Of a stretch of DNA of 64,000 bases, positions 28,067-34,554 are shown piece after piece. Both the position numbers and the translations under genes were made by a program. Each line of letters opens with the position of its first letter. Positions within the stretch are counted from its first letter, which is position 1. The DNA is taken from positions 1 to 64,000 of the forward strand of contig JAFUYM010000043.1 of the NCBI GenBank assembly GCA_017470525.1, given 5' to 3'. This DNA is from Bacteroidaceae bacterium (lineage in GTDB: Bacteria; Bacteroidota; Bacteroidia; Bacteroidales; Bacteroidaceae). Below the pieces are notes generated by a model. That model was not told the origin of the DNA. It saw nothing but the letters and a program-made list of their open reading frames with translations, and did not search any database.

Positions 28067-29383
28067 CTATTTCCAGTCGGTGAGGAGGGTGCGCTTGTCG
28101 AGCACATGCTTTGCCTTGCCAATGGAACGCTCGATGTTGCCCGGCTCCTTGATGTGAATGTTGGGCTTGATGCCCACCATGGAGACGATGCGGTCGTAGA
28201 GTGGCTTGATGAATGGCATCTGCTTGGCTGGGTTGGGCGAGAAGTATTCGGCACGGAGTTCGACATCGAGGTCGAAGGTGTCTTCGTTGTTCTTGCGGTC
28301 CACGGTGATGAAGTACTGTGGAGTGAAGACGGGGAACTCGGTGAGGGCTGTCTCGATTTGCGATGGGAAGACGTTGACACCGCGGATGATGAGCATGTCG
28401 TCGCTACGACCCAGTATCTTGCCGATTCGGACGGAGGTACGTCCGCATTCGCAAGGCTCGTAGATGAGGTTTGTGAGGTCGCGGGTGCGGTAGCGGAGGA
28501 TAGGCATGGCTTCCTTGCAGAGGGAGGTGAAGACGAGTTCGCCCTGTTCGCCTGGTGCCACTGGCTCCAGCGTTTCGGGGTTGATGATTTCGGGGTAGAA
28601 CATGTCTTCGGCAATGTGGGTGCCGTTCTGATACTGGCATTCGCCGCCCACGCCGGGACCGCACATCTCGGTGAGTCCGTAGATGTCGATGGCTTTGATG
28701 TGGAGTTTCTTCTCCAGTTCGCGACGGATGCCCCATGTCCAAGGCTCGGCTCCGAAGAAGCCGACACGGAGTTTCAGGTCTTCCACGTTCACGTCGGGAC
28801 TCTTTTCGATGACTTCTGCCAGATGCAGGGCGTAGGAGGGAGTGCAGCAGAGGGCAGTAGAGCCGAAGTCCTTCATCAGCATGATTTGCTTTTCAGAGTT
28901 GCCGGCTGAGGTGGGCAACTGCACGGCACCACGCATGGCAGCACCGTCGTGGGCACCGAGTCCGCCAGTGAAGAGTCCGTAGCCGTAGGACACCTGCACG
29001 ACGTCGCCAGGACCGATGTCGCCGACAGCCATCACACGGGCAACGCCTTCTGCCCACATCTTCAGGTCGTTCTCTGTGTAGGTGTCAACGACGGGCTTGC
29101 CGGTGGTGCCTGACGAGGCGTGGATGCGGCGCACCTCACTCATGGGCACTGCCTGGAGTCCGAAGGGGTACTCGTCGCGCAGGTCGTGCTTGGTGGTGAA
29201 GGGCAGTTTGTAGATGTCGTCGATGCTGCGGATGTCTTCGGGCTTGACGCCCATGCGATCCATCTTCTTCTTGTAGAAGGGCACCTTCTCGTAGCAGATT
29301 TTGACGGTCTTGATCAGTCGCTCTGACTGCAACTTGCGCATGGACTCCCTGTCCATGCACTCCATTTGAGGATTGTGAATCAT
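28067..29383 (-). CDS. paaK: Phenylacetate-CoA ligase
   Basis: 438 residues, full family length. The protein activates aryl acids such as phenylacetate with ATP and CoA, in the cytoplasm. The adenylate-forming signature HASSGTTGKPVV lies near residue 90, with YGLTEMCGPGVGGEC (about 236-250) and the hinge/C-terminal motif GRSDDMLIIRGVNVFPSQIE (about 328-347). It follows iorA and iorB on the same strand, the usual gut-Bacteroidetes order. There the indolepyruvate oxidoreductase makes aryl-acetyl-CoA from aromatic 2-oxoacids and the ligase handles the free acid. The GxxExxY cassette now separates it from iorB, so it may be transcribed differently. Confidence 0.93.
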   Translation of the reverse strand: MIHNPQMECMDRESMRKLQSERLIKTVKICYEKVPFYKKKMDRMGVKPEDIRSIDDIYKLPFTTKHDLRDEYPFGLQAVPMSEVRRIHASSGTTGKPVVDTYTENDLKMWAEGVARVMAVGDIGPGDVVQVSYGYGLFTGGLGAHDGAAMRGAVQLPTSAGNSEKQIMLMKDFGSTALCCTPSYALHLAEVIEKSPDVNVEDLKLRVGFFGAEPWTWGIRRELEKKLHIKAIDIYGLTEMCGPGVGGECQYQNGTHIAEDMFYPEIINPETLEPVAPGEQGELVFTSLCKEAMPILRYRTRDLTNLIYEPCECGRTSVRIGKILGRSDDMLIIRGVNVFPSQIETALTEFPVFTPQYFITVDRKNNEDTFDLDVELRAEYFSPNPAKQMPFIKPLYDRIVSMVGIKPNIHIKEPGNIERSIGKAKHVLDKRTLLTDWK

Positions 29384-29428
29384 TTTGGTTTGGGTTTTAG
29401 GGGGTTATGATTATGTTATTACTTTTTT

Positions 29429-30050
29429 ACCGCAAGCGGTCTTTAGAAAAACCAGAAAAAACCAAAGAAAACCAGAAAAAACAAGGAATTTTAGTTCGGT
29501 GTAGCCGAGAAACAGGATTCGGATTAGAAGTAGGAGATGGTGCGAGTGTAGGGGTCAAAGTAGTACCGTTCGCATTCGTCGTGTAAGGGAGCAAAGTTGT
29601 AGAGAATTCCTATTCGGATGTCAGCACAGCGCATGTAGTTCCAAAGTTGGAGACGTTCATGAACGCCTAATTGTTCGATGGCTTTGCATTCGAGAAAGAT
29701 CTTGTCTTTGCAAAAGAAATCCACAAATAACCGATGTGGTAACTCTATCCCTCGAAACTTGGGCTTGCAGTAATACTCTTTCACGTGTTTAATATGAGCC
29801 TGTTCGAAAGCAATTTCGAGGGAATCTTGATAGACATATTCAGTCAATTCAGGACCTTGTTCACGATGCACGGCTTGGCAGCAGCCCACCACGTCAAAGA
29901 CAAAATCCTTGAGTTTTTCCTTCAAGTCTGATTCCAACTCTTTTTTTATAAACATACTCATAATACTCTCTTCTTGACTTTTCTTGTCTCTTTCTTGTTT
30001 TTTCTGGTTTTCTTTGGTTTTTTCTGGTTTTTCTAAAGACCGCTTGCGGT
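29429..30050. mobile_element. GxxExxY cassette bounded by perfect 57-bp terminal inverted repeats
   Basis: Positions 29429-29485 and 29994-30050 are exact reverse complements over 57 bp. They begin ACCGCAAGCGGTCTTTAGAA and continue as AACCAGAAAA / AACCAAAGAA units. The 622-bp unit contains one gene (29524-29961). It sits 6 bp after the iorB stop codon and 45 bp before the paaK start, splitting the usual iorB-paaK pair. No transposase is inside and no clear target duplication was found. The outer ends carry a mini-palindrome CCGCAAGCGG. Short gene-less relatives occur elsewhere in the window. Confidence 0.7.
29524..29961 (-). CDS. GxxExxY family protein (PD-(D/E)XK nuclease-like), cargo of the inverted-repeat cassette
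   Basis: 145 residues starting MSMFIKKELESDLK. The family signature region is GPELTEYVYQD (36-46); the usual second glycine is Glu here. A PDDEXK-like core follows: Asp81 in RLFVDFFCKD, then FLECKA with Glu91 and Lys93, and conserved QLWNYMR (105-111). The family is classed with candidate nucleases, with no settled function. The frame can be read upstream into the right inverted repeat from a TTG, but the ATG at 29961 matches relatives. No promoter of the usual form lies inside the cassette, so it may be read from iorAB. Nuclease activity is inferred only. Confidence 0.85.
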   Translation of the reverse strand: MSMFIKKELESDLKEKLKDFVFDVVGCCQAVHREQGPELTEYVYQDSLEIAFEQAHIKHVKEYYCKPKFRGIELPHRLFVDFFCKDKIFLECKAIEQLGVHERLQLWNYMRCADIRIGILYNFAPLHDECERYYFDPYTRTISYF

Positions 30051-30056
30051 TCAAAC

Positions 30057-30635
30057 TTACTTTCGGCTTGCCTCTACGCCCATGTCGAAGGCTTTGAGGT
30101 TGGCTTCGACGATGGCGTCGCCTTTGCGGGCAAAGATGACGGAGATGGCTTTGCGGAGTTGCTCGACGGAGAGAATCTCGATGAAGGGGGCTGCCATACC
30201 GAGGAGCACCATGTTGGCTCCACGCACATTGCCGGCATCCTTGGCAACGGTCTCGATGTCGAGTTTCACCACGGAGGGCAGGGCATCGAGTTCGGCTTGC
30301 AGAGCGGCTTCGTCGGGGTAGTTGGGGATGTTGATGAAGGGCTTGCTGCTGGTCACGATGGTGCCTGTCTTGGCAAGGTAGGGCAGGTAGCGCAGGGACT
30401 CCATAGGCTCCATGGAGATGACCACGTCGGTACCGCCTTGTGGGATGAGGTCAGAGTAGATGTTGTTGGTGGAGAGGCGCAGGTTGGATTGCACGTCGCC
30501 GCCGCGCTGGCTCATGCCGTGTACCTCGGCTTGTTTCAGGTTGATGCCAGCCTCTGTGGCTGCTTCGCCGATGATGGTTGCGATGGAGAGGATGCCTTGT
30601 CCACCCACACCGCAGAGTATGATGTCTTTTTTCAT
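30057..30635 (-). CDS. iorB: Indolepyruvate:ferredoxin oxidoreductase, beta subunit
   Basis: 192 residues, usual length. The N-terminal MKKDIILCGVGGQGILSIAT is the glycine-rich start of the 2-oxoacid:acceptor oxidoreductase gamma/beta domain. EVHGMSQRGGDVQSNLR (about 38-54) is the conserved family segment. With IorA it converts aryl pyruvates to aryl-acetyl-CoA, CO2 and reduced ferredoxin. It lies after iorA but is separated from it by an inverted-repeat element rather than directly coupled. Confidence 0.93.
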   Translation of the reverse strand: MKKDIILCGVGGQGILSIATIIGEAATEAGINLKQAEVHGMSQRGGDVQSNLRLSTNNIYSDLIPQGGTDVVISMEPMESLRYLPYLAKTGTIVTSSKPFINIPNYPDEAALQAELDALPSVVKLDIETVAKDAGNVRGANMVLLGMAAPFIEILSVEQLRKAISVIFARKGDAIVEANLKAFDMGVEASRK

Positions 30636-30651
30636 CTTACGTATGTTTTTA

Positions 30652-30797
30652 ACCGCAAGCGGTCTTTAGAAAAACCAGAAAAAACCAAAGAAAACCACAT
30701 AAAACCGAAATCTTCAGTGGTCTTTTTTCTATGGAATGTTTTTGTTTTTTTTGGTTTTCTTTGTTTTTTTCAGGTTTTTCTAAAGACGCGAAGCGTT
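30652..30797. repeat. Inverted-repeat element, copy c, between iorA and iorB
   Basis: It starts ACCGCAAGCGGTCTTTAGAA and ends TTTTTCTAAAGACGCGAAGC+GTT, with AT-rich imperfectly complementary arms. It fills all but about 20 bp of the gap between the iorA stop (30802) and the iorB start (30635). It is transcribed as part of the operon and would form a long hairpin in the message. Confidence 0.78.
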
Positions 30798-30801
30798 ATT
30801 C

Positions 30802-32385
30802 TTACTTATTTCTCCTTTCTCTTGCGTGGCGTGCTGCCGTCTGGATGCACTCACGGCGAGGGATAATCACCGAAACGCCCTTGTATTCAATCTCTTCCTT
30901 GAGGATGCGGGTGATTTCGGGCATGTTCTTTGGGAGTGGTACGACCACACGGACATGCTCTGGCTCTACACCGAGACCGAGGCAGATGGCTTCGAACTTG
31001 TTGGTGCCAGCGGAGTCCTGTCCGCCCGTCATGCCTGTGGTGAGGTTGTCGGAGATGACGACGGTGATGTTGGACTTTTCGTTGACGGCATCGAGCAGAC
31101 CCGTCATGCCGGAGTGGGTGAAGGTGGAGTCGCCAATGATGGCAACGGCAGGGAAGAGACCTGCATCGGCAGCACCCTTCGCCATGGTGATGGAGGCTCC
31201 CATGTCCACGCAGGATGAGAGGCTCTTGAACGGTGGCAGGGCACCGAGGGTGTAGCAGCCGATGTCACCGAACACGCGGTAGTCGGGATATTCAGCCAAC
31301 ACCTGATTGAGTGCAGTGTAAACGTCGCGGTGTCCGCAACCCTGACAGAGTTGTGGGGGACGACCAGCAAGGTTCTTGGCATTGTCGAAGGCAGGACCCG
31401 CAGGCAGACCGAGTGCCTTGGCTACGCAGTCGGGTGTGAGTTCGCCTGTGCGTGGCAGGTCGCCAGTGAGACGTCCCTTGATGGGGTAGTCGGCACCGAG
31501 GATGCCAGCCACAGCCTCTTCCACGACGGGCTGTCCGTCTTCTACGACGAGGATGGCATCATTCTCCTTTGCCAACTGCTGAATGGCTGCGACTGGCAAT
31601 GGATATTGCGAGATTTTGAGGATATTGGCGTTGTCGCCCACATTCTCCTTCACGTAGTTATAAGCGATTCCGCAAGCGATAATGCCGAGTTTCTGACCAG
31701 CGGCTGTCTCTTTCTTGTTATAGGTAGATGCCTCTGATTCCTTTTGGAAAGCCTCCTGCTTTCCGAGCAAATCCACATATTTCTTGCGCGCGATGCCGGG
31801 CAGGAGCACCCACTGGTCGGTGCTGGGGTTGAGCGCATTCTCTGCCTGAGGTTCGCCCACCTCGACGGCTGCACGGCTGTGTGCCAAGCGAGTGACGATG
31901 CGCAGCAGCACAGGCACTTTCAGGGTTTCGGACAGTTCGAAGGCAGAAGCCACCATGTCGTAAGCCTCCTGCTGGTTCGATGGCTCGAAGATGGGGATGA
32001 GGGCGAACTTGCCGTAGAAGCGGCTGTCCTGCTCATTCTGCGAGGAGTGCATGGAGGGGTCGTCGGCAGCCAAAACGATGAGACCGCCTTGAACGCCTGT
32101 GATGGCACTGTTGACAAAAGCATCGGCACACACGTTCATGCCCACGTGTTTCATGCACACCAGGGCGCGTTTGCCAGCGTAGGACATGCCGAGTGCGGCT
32201 TCCATTGCCGTCTTCTCGTTGGTGCACCAGCGGCTGTGGATGCCGCGTTCACGTGCCAGTTTATTCGTCTGAATAAACTCTGTGATTTCGGTGGACGGAG
32301 TGCCCGGATAAGCATACACGCCAGAGAGTCCGGCGTTAATCGCTCCCAAGGCAATGGCTTCGTCACCAAGAAGTAATTGTTTCAT
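30802..32385 (-). CDS. iorA: Indolepyruvate:ferredoxin oxidoreductase, alpha subunit
   Basis: 527 residues. The N-terminal pyruvate:ferredoxin-type domain (GVYAYPGTPSTEITEF, residues 22-37) is followed by the C-terminal thiamine diphosphate domain: LCQGCGHRDVYTAL (about 347-360), GDIGCYTLG (about 374-382) and GDSTFTHSGMTGLLDAVN. The protein stops soon after PRRECIQTAARH, so the two [4Fe-4S] clusters at the end of archaeal IorA are missing; only one Cys of that region remains. It decarboxylates aromatic 2-oxoacids. A promoter element at 32511-32518 and a leader inverted repeat at 32477-32510 precede it. Confidence 0.93.
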   Translation of the reverse strand: MKQLLLGDEAIALGAINAGLSGVYAYPGTPSTEITEFIQTNKLARERGIHSRWCTNEKTAMEAALGMSYAGKRALVCMKHVGMNVCADAFVNSAITGVQGGLIVLAADDPSMHSSQNEQDSRFYGKFALIPIFEPSNQQEAYDMVASAFELSETLKVPVLLRIVTRLAHSRAAVEVGEPQAENALNPSTDQWVLLPGIARKKYVDLLGKQEAFQKESEASTYNKKETAAGQKLGIIACGIAYNYVKENVGDNANILKISQYPLPVAAIQQLAKENDAILVVEDGQPVVEEAVAGILGADYPIKGRLTGDLPRTGELTPDCVAKALGLPAGPAFDNAKNLAGRPPQLCQGCGHRDVYTALNQVLAEYPDYRVFGDIGCYTLGALPPFKSLSSCVDMGASITMAKGAADAGLFPAVAIIGDSTFTHSGMTGLLDAVNEKSNITVVISDNLTTGMTGGQDSAGTNKFEAICLGLGVEPEHVRVVVPLPKNMPEITRILKEEIEYKGVSVIIPRRECIQTAARHARERRNK

Positions 32386-32476
32386 ATAGTTGTTTGGTTT
32401 TAGTTGTCTGTTTTTTTAGTTTTTTTAGCCGTAAGGCTTGGGGTTTCTTGTCTTGTATCTACGTAAAAACAAAAAA

Positions 32477-32518
32477 CACGTTTTCGTGTCAGTTGAGACA
32501 CAAAAACGTGCAAAGATA
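32477..32518 (-). promoter_or_regulatory. iorA promoter with inverted repeat at the transcript start
   Basis: TATCTTTG (32511-32518) is the -7 element. Just downstream CACGTTTTCGTGTC (32477-32490) and GACACAAAAACGTG (32497-32510) pair with one mismatch across a 6-base loop. The expected start of transcription falls within the repeat, so it can act as an operator or as a 5' RNA hairpin. Confidence 0.55.
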
Positions 32519-32600
32519 CTAATATTTCGGCAAAGAAACCGAAAAGAGCCTGCATTTCTTATCAAAATGTAAGAAATTTGTATGTTATGTAAACATTTTG

Positions 32601-32681
32601 TGCGCCTGACAGGACTCGAACCTGCACATCGGAGATACCAGATCCTAAGTCTGGCGCGTCTACCAATTCCGCCACAAGCGC
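32601..32681 (-). tRNA. tRNA-Leu(UAG)
   Basis: The minus strand starts GCGCTTGTGGCGGAATTGGT. The anticodon arm is CCAGA-CTTAGGA-TCTGG, with anticodon TAG. A class-II variable region follows, and the T-arm is GCAGGTTCGAGTCCTGT. Acceptor strands GCGCTTG and CAGGCGC pair with one G-U. CCA is not encoded. The D-arm AATTGGTAGACGC is typical of Leu. Confidence 0.95.
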
Positions 32682-32697
32682 GAAAACTTTACGGCTG

Positions 32698-32729
32698 CAA
32701 AATTAGGATTTTATTTGGAATTGAGCAAA
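32698..32729 (-). promoter_or_regulatory. Promoter of tRNA-Leu
   Basis: TAATTTTG (32698-32705) and TTTG (32726-32729) with 20 bp between, on the minus strand, about 17 bp before the tRNA. It overlaps the end of the S41 peptidase gene. Confidence 0.55.
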
Positions 32730-33733
32730 TATTCACGTGCTTTTTCGATGTAGGTGTCCTTTTTTTCAGCAATATCGGCACCTGACATAGAGAGTGGGAT
32801 GTCGGGACTGATGCCAAATTCGGTGTGGCGCATTTGAGCATCGTAGAAGATGACGGCGCTGTAGCGGACACTCCAGCCGTTGGGCAGTTCGCTATTGAAG
32901 GGCATGCCAGAACCGCCACCTGTCGGGGCGCCCATGATGGTGGCATGGGGGCATTGCTTCATGCACTTGACAAAGTCGTTGGCTGCAGAATAGACGGCAC
33001 GGTTGGTGAGGACGACAACAGGTTTTTGCCAACGGATGCCGTCGGAAGCGGGGTCGAGGTAAATGGCTTCGGGCGTGGAGAGGTCATTGCGGCCTTTGCC
33101 TGTTTTGTGAGAAACATAGCCAACCAGCAGTTTCTCGTTGGTGAAATGGGAGGCTAAGGTCTGGGCTTTCGTGAGTTGTCCGCCCCCATTGCCACGTATG
33201 TCGATGATGAGTCCATTGCAGGAGGCAAGGCTTTGGAGCATGACGCTGACGTTGCCGTCGCCGATGCCTTCGTCGAATGTTTCACAGCGTACATATCCGA
33301 TGTTATCATCGAGGGTGATGTATTTGAGTCCAGAGGCTATTTGATAGTTGTGCCCAAGATAGAGTTTGGCAATGCTGTCGTTGTAGTTTTCAGGATAATC
33401 TTCGTAGAAACTCCAGTTGCGACCGAAATCGAAAGGGGCAGAGAGGTTGACGTGACCGTCTTTCAGTTCGGCAAGCATGTTGCAGAGAACTTCAAAAAGT
33501 TGAGCGTTGTTCATCTTTTCGTTTACTTTTGTAGCATAACGGGTGTGTACTTCATCCCAGTCAACACCCAATTCCTGCTGTTTGTAATCGAAAAAGCAAT
33601 AGTGTTCGTCCATCACTTTCCAAAGTGCCTCGAAATTACCCTGCTTGGAGTTGTCGTAGTCTTCTTCCTGCACACAGGAGTGAAAGGCTAAAAGTGAGGA
33701 TATGAGAATCAGAAGCGAAAGTATGTTTTTCAT
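32711..33733 (-). CDS. S41 family (C-terminal processing type) peptidase, lipoprotein
   Basis: 340 residues with lipoprotein signal MKNILSLLILISSLLAFHSC (Cys20). The N-terminal tricorn-core part is DGHVNLSAPFDF. The S41 catalytic region contains IDIRGNGGGQ (178-187) and the nucleophile Ser249 in NRAVYSAANDF. No PDZ domain is obvious between the two. It would act in the periplasm or at the outer membrane on unknown peptides. It overlaps the DUF3316 gene by 4 bp (ATGA), which points to translational coupling in a parC-DUF3316-peptidase run. Confidence 0.87.
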   Translation of the reverse strand: MKNILSLLILISSLLAFHSCVQEEDYDNSKQGNFEALWKVMDEHYCFFDYKQQELGVDWDEVHTRYATKVNEKMNNAQLFEVLCNMLAELKDGHVNLSAPFDFGRNWSFYEDYPENYNDSIAKLYLGHNYQIASGLKYITLDDNIGYVRCETFDEGIGDGNVSVMLQSLASCNGLIIDIRGNGGGQLTKAQTLASHFTNEKLLVGYVSHKTGKGRNDLSTPEAIYLDPASDGIRWQKPVVVLTNRAVYSAANDFVKCMKQCPHATIMGAPTGGGSGMPFNSELPNGWSVRYSAVIFYDAQMRHTEFGISPDIPLSMSGADIAEKKDTYIEKAREYLLNSK

Positions 33734-34554
33734 CGGCGATACAGATATTTATTAAAACCAATCATGAAGTTGTGGGAATATTGGTGATACTTCAGGTGAT
33801 TGAAGGTGGATTGATTAAATTGAGCCACATAGCCGACACGAAGGGTGTAGCGACGAATGGGAATGTCGAGGGTCAACTTGTGGCGCATGGATGGCATGTT
33901 GCCAGGATAGGCAAAGAGAACATTGTGGTCGCTGTTGCCCAATGTGAAGGTCTCGTAGTAACTCTGCCCATAGTTGGGAGAGAAGGCGATGCCCATGATG
34001 GGAACGGACACCTGATAACGCCAGAGATAATGGTGCCGTGCAATAACCATGTCGTAGGTTGCCATTGCAGAGGCATCTATCATCAGGTCGGCTTTGGCTT
34101 GGGCAGGATTGTTACCACTACGGTCGATATAGACCACCCCGAGATAGCCGGAAGCGGCAAGTCCTGCGGCAATGTTCCATTTGGACACAGGGTTCACGAC
34201 GTTGCCTTCGTTGAAATTGTAGAACCAGCCTTGCGAGTAGCGGATGCCACCTGCGTACTCGTCGATGTTGCCAGCATGGTTTTCGTTGATGGCACCATTC
34301 ACATCAATCAGGGACTGGTTGGACACTCGTCCATTCCACAAGGTGGTCATGCGCATCGTCTCGCGCTGGATACGAAGGTCGGTGCCTGTGTAATTGTAGG
34401 GCGATAGGTAGGTGTCGAGAATGTTAGACCATCCCACTCCAATCATCGACGAATGGAGCACTTCCTTGTTGTCTTGTCCATAAGCACAAAGGCTTAGCAA
34501 CAGCATGGAAACTGTTGCTAAGCCCTTACACATTATTATATATAGAGGTCTCAT
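33730..34554 (-). CDS. DUF3316 family secreted/outer-membrane protein
   Basis: 274 residues. Signal sequence about 9-26 (CKGLATVSMLLLSLCAYGQ). The mature part has alternating hydrophobic strands and many Tyr/Trp, ending YSHNFMIGFNKYLYRR, consistent with a small outer-membrane barrel. It resembles DUF3316 proteins of Bacteroidetes; the function is unknown. Its ATG overlaps the parC stop codon (TAATG), and its end overlaps the peptidase start. A start at the second Met (residue 8) is equally possible. Confidence 0.72.
   Translation of the reverse strand: MRPLYIIMCKGLATVSMLLLSLCAYGQDNKEVLHSSMIGVGWSNILDTYLSPYNYTGTDLRIQRETMRMTTLWNGRVSNQSLIDVNGAINENHAGNIDEYAGGIRYSQGWFYNFNEGNVVNPVSKWNIAAGLAASGYLGVVYIDRSGNNPAQAKADLMIDASAMATYDMVIARHHYLWRYQVSVPIMGIAFSPNYGQSYYETFTLGNSDHNVLFAYPGNMPSMRHKLTLDIPIRRYTLRVGYVAQFNQSTFNHLKYHQYSHNFMIGFNKYLYRR

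Noticed and set aside
29524..30054. 176-aa form of the GxxExxY protein starting at TTG 30054
   Set aside because: The extra 31 residues are a translation of the terminal inverted repeat (Lys/Glu/Gln rich). The ATG at 29961 matches the family.
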